64,000 nt of DNA. Source: HXMU1420-2 sp040830545. Its GTDB lineage: Bacteria > Pseudomonadota > Alphaproteobacteria > Rhodobacterales > Rhodobacteraceae. A model generated the notes under the pieces. It had not been told where the DNA came from and made no database searches. It saw nothing but the letters and a program-made list of their open reading frames with translations. Position 1 is the first letter of the stretch. Every line of letters starts with the position of its first letter. Made by a program: the position numbers and the translations under genes. Shown here piece after piece: positions 42,440-50,497 of this stretch. The stretch is from positions 62,001-126,000 of the forward strand of contig JBFOMB010000008.1 in NCBI GenBank assembly GCA_040830545.1, given 5' to 3'.

Positions 42440-43549
42440 CTATCCCCCGAAAGAGGCGAAAGGCGCCCCAATTAGACTCTCATCAGGTACGACACCCAAC
42501 CCGGGGCCAGTGGGTCGTTCGATATGTCCACCCTCAATCGAAATGCCGTTTTCGGGGTCATAGTTCCCCTCGATATACGGCGCAGCCAGCCAGACGCCTT
42601 CCATCAACTGCGACCTTACGGTCGCGCCGATCTGCGTACAGGCGGCAGCGATGATGTCCCCCCCCCAACTGTCGTCGCAAGTATGCGGTAGGTTCCGCGC
42701 CTCACAAATGTCGCGGAAGGTGCGCATGTTTTGCAGCCCACCGATCCGCGTCACCTTCATCCCGAACCCATCCACCAGCCCGGTGCCGGCCGCTGTGATC
42801 ACTGTGTTCAGGTCAACGCTGTTTTCATCCATGTAGATGCCGTGGGTCACCTGCGACCGGATTTTGGCGAGGTCCTCAACGGTGTTGCAGGGTTGTTCCA
42901 TAATGAACGGGATTTCGGGGCATTCCCGGCTGACCCGCAATGCATCGCGGGTTGTCCAGCCACGGTTGCCGTCGACTGCCAGACGCATGCCTGACCCTTT
43001 AACAACCTCCCAAACCTTACAGATGGTTTCGATGTCGATCTCTACCGGGCGACCCCCAACCTTGATCTGCAGGCGGGGGTATCCTTCGGCCAGTTTATCC
43101 GCAGCCAGTCGGGCAATGTCATCCGGAGCACCGACGCCGGTGGCATAGTAGGACGGTACACGATCCGTCACCGCGCCGCCCAACAGGTCAGCGACGCTCA
43201 GCCCCAGATGTTTGCCCAACAGGTCATGCGCCGCGATGTCGATGGCTGCCTTGGCGTAGTTGTGGCCATTCAACAGCCCGCCCATGCGCCGGTTTAGAGA
43301 CACCGGCCAGATGTCTGCACCGATCAAACCCGGTGCCATCTCGCCCAGCGCCGCGCGGGCACCGGCGGCATGAGATTCCGCATAAGTGGGTCCGACCGGG
43401 CAGGTTTCGCCCCAACCGACCGTTCCATCCTCTGCCACAAGCTTCACCAGGGTGGTGGTCAGGGACCAGACCTCGGCATTTGCCATTGTGTAGGGGCCGT
43501 TTTTGACCGGTAGCTCATGTCTGAACAGGTGGAGTTCACTAATTCGCAC
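42440..43549 (-). CDS. Enolase-superfamily betaine epimerase, HpbD-like
   Basis: The 369-residue protein is a mandelate-racemase/muconate-lactonising-type barrel. Metal ligands are Asp193, Glu219 and Asp241. Lys163 and Lys265 face each other as the acid-base pair, the arrangement of proline-betaine-type 2-epimerases. Motifs such as EVWSLTTTLVKLVAEDG, WGETCPVGPTYA, GHNYAKAAIDIAAHDL and PHTCDDSWGGDI closely resemble 4-hydroxyproline betaine 2-epimerase (HpbD) from Pelagibaca, recalled from memory. cis-3-hydroxyproline dehydratase is the nearest alternative. The start is GTG with AAAGGA upstream. Confidence 0.8.
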   Translation of the reverse strand: MRISELHLFRHELPVKNGPYTMANAEVWSLTTTLVKLVAEDGTVGWGETCPVGPTYAESHAAGARAALGEMAPGLIGADIWPVSLNRRMGGLLNGHNYAKAAIDIAAHDLLGKHLGLSVADLLGGAVTDRVPSYYATGVGAPDDIARLAADKLAEGYPRLQIKVGGRPVEIDIETICKVWEVVKGSGMRLAVDGNRGWTTRDALRVSRECPEIPFIMEQPCNTVEDLAKIRSQVTHGIYMDENSVDLNTVITAAGTGLVDGFGMKVTRIGGLQNMRTFRDICEARNLPHTCDDSWGGDIIAAACTQIGATVRSQLMEGVWLAAPYIEGNYDPENGISIEGGHIERPTGPGLGVVPDESLIGAPFASFGG

Positions 43550-43592
43550 AGACGGGGTTCCTTTCAGGCTTCAATCAAACGTTCCGAATTGA

Positions 43593-45149
43593 TCAATAAC
43601 TCTGATTCAATTCGTCCGCTGCCGGAATCTCACGCTCGCGGCGCGCGATGTAGTCCAGCAGTTCATCGTTTTTGGCCTGATCCAGCACCGGTTCCTGATA
43701 CTCGGACAACAATTTGCGGGCGTGGTTCAGCGCGCGTTCGGTGATTTCCTTGCTGCCCTCAGCCGCCCATTGTTCGATGGAGTTGTTGTCGAACAGATCC
43801 GGCATGAAATACGCGGTCTGGAAATTGTCCTGCGTGTGCTGGTGACCCAGATAGTGCCCGCCGGGACCGACATCGCTGACGGCGGAAATCGCGTCATCGA
43901 AGCTGTCCCATTTCGGGCCTTCGGCCATGCGATACGCCATCGCGCATTGTTCAGCATCGACCACGAATTTTGCAACGGAACAGTGCATACCTGCCTCGTT
44001 CCAGCCAGCGGAATGCCAGATATAGTTCGCCCCAGCATGCATCACCGCCGACAGGGTTGTTGCGCTTTCATATCCGGCCTGCGCGTCAAAGGTTTTGGCC
44101 CCACCCAGCGTGTTGGAGGTGCGCCAAGGGACGTCGTAAAACCGCGCCATCTGACCGATCATGAAGTTCATGAGCGAGATTTCGGGCGTTCCTGCCATTG
44201 GCGCGCCGGATTTCATCGACACGGTCGACAGGTAGTGACCATAGATCGCGGGCGCGCCCCTGCGAATGACCTGCGAATAGGCCAGTGCAGACAGTGCCTC
44301 TGCATTCAATTGTGCAACGGTGGCTGGCACGCTGGCGGGCGTATTCGCGCCGCCCAGCACGAAGGGCGAGCACAGGACCGGCTGGTTCCGTTTGCTGAAG
44401 GCCCGCATTGCGCCCAGCATGGTTTCGTCCCAAACCAGCGGCGAATTGCCGTTGCAGTTCCCGGTCGTGACAGGGTGCGTGTCGATGTAGTCCTCGCCAA
44501 ACAGGATGGCGCACATGTCCATCACATCCTCGGCGTTTTTGGGCGAGGTGGTCATGCCCATGAACGTCTTGTCCGAGTATTTCATGGACGAATAGGTGAT
44601 CCGTAGGTGGCGTTGCGAAATCGGATGGTCGTAGGGTTCCACGATGTGGTGGGCCGACGAATGCATCGCCGGGGACATATGCGCCAGCTTGTGGAACATC
44701 GCCAGATCGTCCAGCGTAGGGTTGCGGCGTTCATCGTCCAGATCGCGCAGATAGGGCGCGCCGGTCATCGGCACAAAAATGGAATGCGCACCACCCAGCC
44801 GCACGTTTTTCTGCGGATTGCGCGCGTGATAGGTGAAATCGGCCGGGATCGTCGAAATCAGGTCCATGACCAGACCCCGGTCCAGATAGACCAGTTCGCC
44901 CACCACCTTGGCCCCAACACGTTTCCAGTCTTCTAGAGCAATCGGATCGCGGAACTGCACACCTACATTTTCGAGTATGTCCATGGAGGCGTTGTGGATA
45001 CGTTCCACCTGACTGCCATCCATGACTTCACACAGGGGCAGCTTGCGTTCCATGCCCGGCAACATGTCGAAATCGGGGGCGGTGCGGGCTGCGCGGCGGG
45101 CGCTGCGTCCACCTGCGCGGGTGCGGGTACGGGTGGCTGGCATGTTCAT
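43593..45149 (-). CDS. MttB-superfamily methyltransferase, non-pyrrolysine
   Basis: The 518-residue protein is a member of the trimethylamine methyltransferase family. It has RIHNASMDILENVGVQFRDPIALEDWKRVGAKV near the start, TTGNCNGNSPLVWDETMLGAM, and GGAKTFDAQAGYESATTLSAVMHAGANYIWHSAGW. The frame is continuous without an internal TAG, so it lacks pyrrolysine. Characterised non-Pyl relatives transfer a methyl group from glycine betaine, proline betaine or carnitine to a corrinoid protein. The HpbD-like neighbour suggests a proline-type betaine. No corrinoid protein gene is in the window. AGGAG precedes the ATG at 45149. The N-terminus is Arg/Thr-rich. Confidence 0.87.
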   Translation of the reverse strand: MNMPATRTRTRAGGRSARRAARTAPDFDMLPGMERKLPLCEVMDGSQVERIHNASMDILENVGVQFRDPIALEDWKRVGAKVVGELVYLDRGLVMDLISTIPADFTYHARNPQKNVRLGGAHSIFVPMTGAPYLRDLDDERRNPTLDDLAMFHKLAHMSPAMHSSAHHIVEPYDHPISQRHLRITYSSMKYSDKTFMGMTTSPKNAEDVMDMCAILFGEDYIDTHPVTTGNCNGNSPLVWDETMLGAMRAFSKRNQPVLCSPFVLGGANTPASVPATVAQLNAEALSALAYSQVIRRGAPAIYGHYLSTVSMKSGAPMAGTPEISLMNFMIGQMARFYDVPWRTSNTLGGAKTFDAQAGYESATTLSAVMHAGANYIWHSAGWNEAGMHCSVAKFVVDAEQCAMAYRMAEGPKWDSFDDAISAVSDVGPGGHYLGHQHTQDNFQTAYFMPDLFDNNSIEQWAAEGSKEITERALNHARKLLSEYQEPVLDQAKNDELLDYIARREREIPAADELNQSY

Positions 45150-45246
45150 GTGGGTCACTCCTTTGACCCGATTCCTAGGGGGAACAGCGCGTGCGCTCAC
45201 ACCGTTTTCCGAAACCTGATTGCGAAAACCGACACATGCCGTGTTG

Positions 45247-45274
45247 ATCGCGGCCTTCTGTCGAGGGCCGCGAT
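45247..45274. terminator. Hairpin between sulfatase and MttB-family genes
   Basis: Arms ATCGCGGCC and GGCCGCGAT with a 10-base loop lie 23 bases beyond the sulfatase stop on the minus strand. There is no T run. It probably separates the sulfatase transcript from the MttB operon. Confidence 0.55.
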
Positions 45275-45296
45275 GCGAGTCGTTCAGGTTTGAGCC

Positions 45297-46733
45297 CTAG
45301 GCGTCGACCGCAGGTGGCGGCGTCGCACCCGGCGCGCCAAGTGTCAGCGCGCGTTCGCGACCTCCGTGGTGCGCGATCAGGGCTGCCTGATCCTCGAACG
45401 CCTGGGCATCCACAGCTTCAGGATCGCAAATCTGCCGCAGTTCTGCGTCCATCATCGCCAGAACGTCAGCATGATCCGCGCTGCCTGCGAGATCGACCAA
45501 CTCCTCGGGATCGTCCTGCAGATTGAACAGTTCAGGCGGAAAACCGATGTAGTGGTGATACTTCCAGCGTCCCTTGCGCAGCATGAATGCGCCCGAAACC
45601 GCCCCTGCCGCATGGTATTCGGAAAACACGGGCCGTTCCAGATCATCCGCCTCGGTCAAAACAGCCTCCAGCGGTTTCATCCCCTCGGACGCGTCGATGT
45701 TTTGCCCAAAATGATCGGCAATCGTGCAGGACAGGTCCAACAGGCTGACCGGCGTCTCACAAACCCCGGTCGGCACATCCGGCCCCGCCATGATCATCGG
45801 GACGGCAACACTTTCCTGATACAGGGTCGATTTTCCCCACATCCCGCGTTCGCCCAGGTTGTCGCCGTGGTCCGAGGTGTAGATCACCTTGGTGTTCCCT
45901 CCAAACCTGTGATTTTCCAGTGCCGCCAGAATCTCACCCACGTTGTGATCCATCCACGAACACAGACCCAGATAGCTGGCAATCGCCGTTTTGCGTTCTG
46001 CTTCGTCTTTGAACTTGACCTCGCTGTCATTCATCGCGTTCTGCTTTTCGACCCAGTCATGACGCTTGTAGCCATCTCGCGGGTGTTGCTTTGGATCAGG
46101 CAAGGCGTCGTGCGGATAGAGGTCGTAAAACTCTTGCGGGACCACCAGCGGGAAATGTGGCGCCACCAACCCGACATAGAGGCACCAGGGCCGGTCGTCA
46201 CCCGAGGCGGCGCGATCCGCGAACCAGTCCTTGGTCCGCTTTGTGACTGCCGCATCGTATTCGGTGTATTTGGATTGCCCTGGGCCGATATAGTCCCCCA
46301 GCATGCGCTTGTCCGTGGTGACCCGTTCGTCCTCTTTCCTGATGGAGGCCCAGACCATGCCAACGCCGCCCACTACCATCATTGGAATGTGTTCAACGTC
46401 AAATCCTGCCGGGTCCTCTTCGGCGCGATAGTGCAGCTTGCCAATGCTTTCGACTGGGACATTTGCCGATTGCAACGCATGGCCCCAGCCCGGGATTGCA
46501 CCTGTATAGGGCATCGCATTGTCCCAAAGACGCGTTTCATGTGTGTATTTGCCGGTCGCAAAGCTTGCCCTTGCCGGAACACAAATCGGGGACGGCGTAT
46601 AGGCGTTTGTGAACCGAGTCCCTCGCTCGGCCAAGGCATCCAGATGCGGTGTCTTTGCCAGCGGATGGCCTGCGCACCCCATTGCTCGCGCCTGATGTTC
46701 ATCTGACATGATTACAAGCAAATTCGATGTCAT
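45297..46733 (-). CDS. Sulfatase
   Basis: The 478-residue alkaline-phosphatase-fold enzyme has the formylglycine motif CVPAR in SPICVPARASFATG, metal residues in LLVIMSDEHQ and SDHGDNLGERGMWGK, and a GKLHYR segment. No signal peptide is visible, so it acts in the cytoplasm like choline-O-sulfatase, but the choline sulfatase C-terminal domain is not evident. The start overlaps the MarR stop (ATGA). The substrate is unknown. Confidence 0.88.
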   Translation of the reverse strand: MTSNLLVIMSDEHQARAMGCAGHPLAKTPHLDALAERGTRFTNAYTPSPICVPARASFATGKYTHETRLWDNAMPYTGAIPGWGHALQSANVPVESIGKLHYRAEEDPAGFDVEHIPMMVVGGVGMVWASIRKEDERVTTDKRMLGDYIGPGQSKYTEYDAAVTKRTKDWFADRAASGDDRPWCLYVGLVAPHFPLVVPQEFYDLYPHDALPDPKQHPRDGYKRHDWVEKQNAMNDSEVKFKDEAERKTAIASYLGLCSWMDHNVGEILAALENHRFGGNTKVIYTSDHGDNLGERGMWGKSTLYQESVAVPMIMAGPDVPTGVCETPVSLLDLSCTIADHFGQNIDASEGMKPLEAVLTEADDLERPVFSEYHAAGAVSGAFMLRKGRWKYHHYIGFPPELFNLQDDPEELVDLAGSADHADVLAMMDAELRQICDPEAVDAQAFEDQAALIAHHGGRERALTLGAPGATPPPAVDA

Positions 46734-47206
46734 CGTTCATCTTCCATTTCGTCGATCATCGCCTCAATTTTTTGAATTGTGTCAAAGAACGCCTCCTGCT
46801 CTTTGGCGGACAGGCTGTTATGGAGTCGCTTGCGTCGCTCAGTCATGGTCGGCCAGGCGCGCTGCAACAGATCGGCACCCTTATCTGTCAGCCGAACGAA
46901 ATGAACCCGGTGATCTGATTCGTTCACTTCGCTGGCAACCAGGCCCTGCTCCAACATGTGTTTGAGCGTCCTGCTGACCTGAGCCTTGTCGACCTGGGTC
47001 AAACGGACCATCTCGGACTGTGTCGTGCTGCCCTTGCCATGAATCTGGATAAGGATGCGCCATTGCATCAGGGTCAGACCAGAGGATTCTTTAAGTATTC
47101 TAGCGGCTTGGGCAGCGAGTCGGGCACTCAGACGAGCCGTGCGAAACGTGATCATCTGCTGAATCGGAACAAGTTCCGATCCTGGAATGGGATTGTCCTT
47201 GGCCAT
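46730..47206 (-). CDS. MarR-family regulator of the sulfatase/tct region
   Basis: The 158-residue protein has a MarR winged helix (LTLMQWRILIQIHGKGSTTQSEMVRLTQVDKAQVSRTLKHMLEQGLVASEV, wing SDHRVHFVRLTDKGADLL). It is translationally coupled to the sulfatase and faces tctC; a perfect palindrome lies in the shared promoter. The ATG at 47206 follows AGGGGCGG closely; the ATG at 47230 is an alternative start. Confidence 0.88.
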   Translation of the reverse strand: MAKDNPIPGSELVPIQQMITFRTARLSARLAAQAARILKESSGLTLMQWRILIQIHGKGSTTQSEMVRLTQVDKAQVSRTLKHMLEQGLVASEVNESDHRVHFVRLTDKGADLLQRAWPTMTERRKRLHNSLSAKEQEAFFDTIQKIEAMIDEMEDER

Positions 47207-47254
47207 CCATCCGCCCCTGTCCTTTCCCATACACTGGCGCTGGGTGGTTGATAT

Positions 47255-47272
47255 GTCAACTTTTTAGTTGAC
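47255..47272. promoter_or_regulatory. Perfect MarR-type operator in the MarR/tctC promoter
   Basis: Arms GTCAACT and AGTTGAC surround TTTT. It lies between the divergent MarR and tctC genes, 55 bases before the tctC start. Length and symmetry match MarR dimers. Confidence 0.75.
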
Positions 47273-47326
47273 GGGTCCACCATTGCTGCCGCAAGCTTTT
47301 CCATAGCCAAGAAAAGGGAGGACACA

Positions 47327-48274
47327 ATGAAGACGATTTTTAGAACTGCGGTGGCCGCAGTCGGTATGGCCGTCATGGCCAGTGGGGCGATTGCTGCCGA
47401 TTGGACGCCGCCCGGACCGATCAAGATGATCATCGCGTTCCGTGCGGGTGGCGGCGCTGACACGCAGGCGCGACTGATCGCCGAAGAACTCGAAGCGCGA
47501 CATGGCTGGAAGATTATTCCGGAGCAAGTGACCGGCAAAGGCGGGTTGAACGCGGTGAAGGCGCTCACCGGTGAAGCAGCGGATGGATCCGCCGTTGCGA
47601 TGATCGTGACGGAATCGCTGGGCTATAACATGCGCGCGGCAAACGCGGGATCGCCTACGGACGTGACGCCTCTGACCACGACTGCCGGGTCGCAGATGGC
47701 CGTCGTCGCGTTGGCCAGCAAAGGGTACAAAACCCTGGGTGACGTGATCGAGGCCGCAAAAGGCGGCGAAGCGATCCGGTTTGGCGCGATGAGCCCTGCG
47801 CTGGCCGATCTGGCCTATATCATTGCCAAGGAAAACGGGATCGAGTTCAACATCGTGTCCGTCAAAGGCGGTAAGGCGATCATGAACGGCCTGACCGCAG
47901 GTGACATCGACGTCGGGTTTGGGGCTGGTATCCAGGCCAAAGCCGTTGCCGCCGGTGAGATGGTCGAACTGGCCTCTGCCAAATCCGTTCCGTTGCAGAA
48001 CTCGCCTGATGCGCCGTTGCTGTCGGAATATGGGGTGAAGTTCTATAACGACGCCATGTTCATGCTGGCGGGCCCCAAGGACATGGACCCAGCCGCGCGC
48101 GAAGCGATCACCGCAGCAATCCAGGAGATCGTGAACGACCCGAACTCCAAGGCGAATGAATTTATCTCCAGAGCCTTTGGTGGTGTCGTGACCATTTCTG
48201 GTGCTGATCTGGAAACGATGGTTGCGGATGGCTATACCGCTGCTGACGAGTTGTTGGCTGCTTCGTCAGAGTAA
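47327..48274 (+). CDS. tctC: Tripartite tricarboxylate transporter substrate-binding protein
   Basis: The 315-residue protein has a Sec signal (about residues 1-23, ending AIAA) and a Bug/TctC fold (IKMIIAFRAGGGADTQARLIAEELEARHGWKIIPEQVTGKGG). It binds a carboxylate in the periplasm and hands it to TctAB. GGAGG precedes the ATG. The divergent MarR and sulfatase suggest a sulfated or carboxylated solute. Confidence 0.93.
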   Translation: MKTIFRTAVAAVGMAVMASGAIAADWTPPGPIKMIIAFRAGGGADTQARLIAEELEARHGWKIIPEQVTGKGGLNAVKALTGEAADGSAVAMIVTESLGYNMRAANAGSPTDVTPLTTTAGSQMAVVALASKGYKTLGDVIEAAKGGEAIRFGAMSPALADLAYIIAKENGIEFNIVSVKGGKAIMNGLTAGDIDVGFGAGIQAKAVAAGEMVELASAKSVPLQNSPDAPLLSEYGVKFYNDAMFMLAGPKDMDPAAREAITAAIQEIVNDPNSKANEFISRAFGGVVTISGADLETMVADGYTAADELLAASSE

Positions 48275-48281
48275 TTGATAT

Positions 48282-48314
48282 AGTTTTGGGGCCGATGCAT
48301 GTTCGGCCCCAAAA
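48282..48314 (+). terminator. Strong stem-loop between tctC and tctB
   Basis: Perfect 13-bp arms (GTTTTGGGGCCGA / TCGGCCCCAAAAC) with a 7-base loop start 8 bases after the tctC stop. With A and T arms it could end some transcripts. More likely it stabilises tctC mRNA so that the binding protein is made in excess of tctB and tctA. Confidence 0.75.
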
Positions 48315-48341
48315 CCAATCTCTGACCAAAGGACCCGCTTC

Positions 48342-48908
48342 ATGTCGCAGGCCTCCAGAAGTAACCTGGTCATAGGTCTTTTGGCGATTGCCTTCTCGGC
48401 CTTGGCGCTGTTCGCCTGGATCCCGCTGGACACGGAAACCGGCCTGATTGAAAAGGTTCGCCGCCAGATAACCGTTGGTGACGCACTGGCCCCGTCGGTG
48501 GCTGCGGTGTTTGTGGGGGTCGGGGGCCTTTTGCTGGTCGTGTTCGAGCGACGCGCACCGAACCAGCCGGTGTTATCGACCGAAAACCTGCTGTTCGTTC
48601 TGCGCCTGCTGGTGGTGATCGCCATCGCACTGCTGACCATGCGTTTCGCAGGCCCCGCTATTGTGTGGCTCGCGAACGTGATCCAGGGCACCGAATTGGA
48701 GTACCGCCTGTTACGCGATACCGTGCCGTGGAAATACTTGGGATTCCTGATGGGCGGCACAATCATGGTCTTTGGCATGATTTCGGTTGTTGAGGGGCAG
48801 TTGCGGCTGCGGCTGCTGTTTATCTCTATCGCTGCCGTGCTGGCCGTCATGTTTGTCTATGACGTCCCGTTCGAGGACCTGTTGCTGCCGCCCAACGGGG
48901 ACGTGTGA
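48342..48908 (+). CDS. tctB: Tripartite tricarboxylate transporter small membrane subunit
   Basis: The 188-residue protein has four to five transmembrane segments in the TctB pattern (NLVIGLLAIAFSALALFAWIPL at the start; LRLLFISIAAVLAVMFVYDVPFEDLLL at the end). It partners the large subunit in sodium-driven uptake. AAAGGA precedes the ATG. The stop overlaps the tctA start (TGATG). Confidence 0.92.
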   Translation: MSQASRSNLVIGLLAIAFSALALFAWIPLDTETGLIEKVRRQITVGDALAPSVAAVFVGVGGLLLVVFERRAPNQPVLSTENLLFVLRLLVVIAIALLTMRFAGPAIVWLANVIQGTELEYRLLRDTVPWKYLGFLMGGTIMVFGMISVVEGQLRLRLLFISIAAVLAVMFVYDVPFEDLLLPPNGDV

Positions 48909-50497
48909 TGGGAACGCTCGACTATATCTGGATGGGCATTCTGGCCGTGTTTCAGGGGCCAGAGCTGTTTTCGCTGTTTGGTCTGCCGATCTCGATCACT
49001 TTGGTGATGATCCTGTGTGGGTTCCTGACCGGCATCGCGGTTGGCGCGACGCCGGGGCTGGCGGGGCCGGTGGCCATGGCAATTGCCCTGCCCATTCTGA
49101 TTTCGGTCTTTGGGTTCACGCCGGATGCGTTGCTGCCGGTTCTGGGCTTTCTGATCGGCATCATGAAAGGTGCAACGGTCGGCGGTGCGGTGCCTGCCAT
49201 CCTGTTCAACACACCCGGTACGCCTGACGCGTTTATGACAACGCTGGACGGCTACCCCATGACGCAGCGCGGAAAGGCGAAAAAGGCGCTGCGTGTGGCG
49301 CATTTTTCCTCGGCCTCGGGGGACACGTTTTCTGACATCGTTCTGTTTGTCTGCGCGCCGTTTCTGGCGATTCTGGTCGAGGCCTATCTGGACCTGCCCG
49401 AAAAGACCGCGCTGCTGATCCTGTCGCTCAGCTTCATTTCTGCGGTGATCGGCGGGTCGCCGGGCAAGGGGCTGATTTCCACCGGTCTGGGCCTGCTGGC
49501 GGCCTATGTGGGCACGGGCGAGGATTTCTATCCTCGCCTGTCGATGGGACAGTCCGAGTTGAGCCGGGGCTTTCCCATCGTCACGGCGGTGTTGGGTGTG
49601 CTGATTATCGGCGCGGTGCTGAAGGAACTCGAAGATCTTTGGCGAACCAAGCGCAGCAGCGGCACGCTGCCCCAACATACCGATGACGGGGATCAGCGCC
49701 TGCACGGCGCGGATATTCGCCGGTTGCTGCCCTATATCGGACGGTCAGCGGTAATCGGCACCGCCATCGGGGCGCTGCCCGGTATCGGGTCGACGCTGGC
49801 AGCCACGCTGGGCTACACCGTGGGCCGCGCACGCTATGTGCGGAAAAAACGCCCGGACGCGCCGGCCTTTGGCGAGGGCGCGTCCGAGGGTATCGCCGCA
49901 ACCGAGGCGGCGAATTCCTCGGTTTCGGGCGCAAACCTGATCCCGGTGCTGAGCCTTGGCATCCCTGGCAATGCCGCCGCCGTGTTCTTGATCCTCGCCG
50001 CAGAAAGCATCGGCGGGTTTAATCCCGGCCCGTCAGTGTTCCGGTTCACGGCTGACACTGTGAACCCCGAGCTGGTGATCGCCTTTGGCCTGTTCACGGC
50101 CATGATGATCGCGAACATCCTGAATTGGACCATTGGCGGGTTGTTCATGCGGTCCATGGGGGTCATGACCCGCATTCCCAAACAAATCCTGCTGCCCAGT
50201 GTGCTGTTGCTGACCCTGACGGCAATCTACGTGCAGGAAACCCGGATGGAAGCGATCTGGTTCGCGTTGGGTTTCGGCGTGTTGGGGTACCTCATGCGGT
50301 CCGTCTCGATCTCTCCCTTGCCCTTTGTCATCGCCTTCATCCTGGGCGGTAATCTGGAAGCCACGGCGCGTCAGGCGTTTTCTGCAACTGGCGGTGACCC
50401 GTGGTTCCTGTTCACGAACCCGATTGCCGCTGTGTTCATGGCGATGGCGGTCGCGTTCATTCTGATGACCGCGCGCCGTAAGAATACGACCGTTTAG
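48908..50497 (+). CDS. tctA: Tripartite tricarboxylate transporter large membrane subunit
   Basis: The 529-residue permease has about twelve helices and TctA hallmarks: GVATGATPGLAG-like (GIAVGATPGLAGPVAMAIALP), GFLIGIMKGATVGGAVPAILFNTPGTPDA and ALPGIGSTLAATLGY, with ANSSVSGANLIPVLSLGIPG. It carries the solute across the inner membrane using an ion gradient. Its end overlaps the convergent FAD-oxidase gene by 4 bp. Confidence 0.94.
   Translation: MGTLDYIWMGILAVFQGPELFSLFGLPISITLVMILCGFLTGIAVGATPGLAGPVAMAIALPILISVFGFTPDALLPVLGFLIGIMKGATVGGAVPAILFNTPGTPDAFMTTLDGYPMTQRGKAKKALRVAHFSSASGDTFSDIVLFVCAPFLAILVEAYLDLPEKTALLILSLSFISAVIGGSPGKGLISTGLGLLAAYVGTGEDFYPRLSMGQSELSRGFPIVTAVLGVLIIGAVLKELEDLWRTKRSSGTLPQHTDDGDQRLHGADIRRLLPYIGRSAVIGTAIGALPGIGSTLAATLGYTVGRARYVRKKRPDAPAFGEGASEGIAATEAANSSVSGANLIPVLSLGIPGNAAAVFLILAAESIGGFNPGPSVFRFTADTVNPELVIAFGLFTAMMIANILNWTIGGLFMRSMGVMTRIPKQILLPSVLLLTLTAIYVQETRMEAIWFALGFGVLGYLMRSVSISPLPFVIAFILGGNLEATARQAFSATGGDPWFLFTNPIAAVFMAMAVAFILMTARRKNTTV

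Noticed and set aside
45297..46733. Calling the sulfatase a choline-sulfatase (betC).
   Set aside because: The formylglycine motif and length fit sulfatases in general, but the choline sulfatase C-terminal domain is not evident and no betA or betB genes are adjacent.
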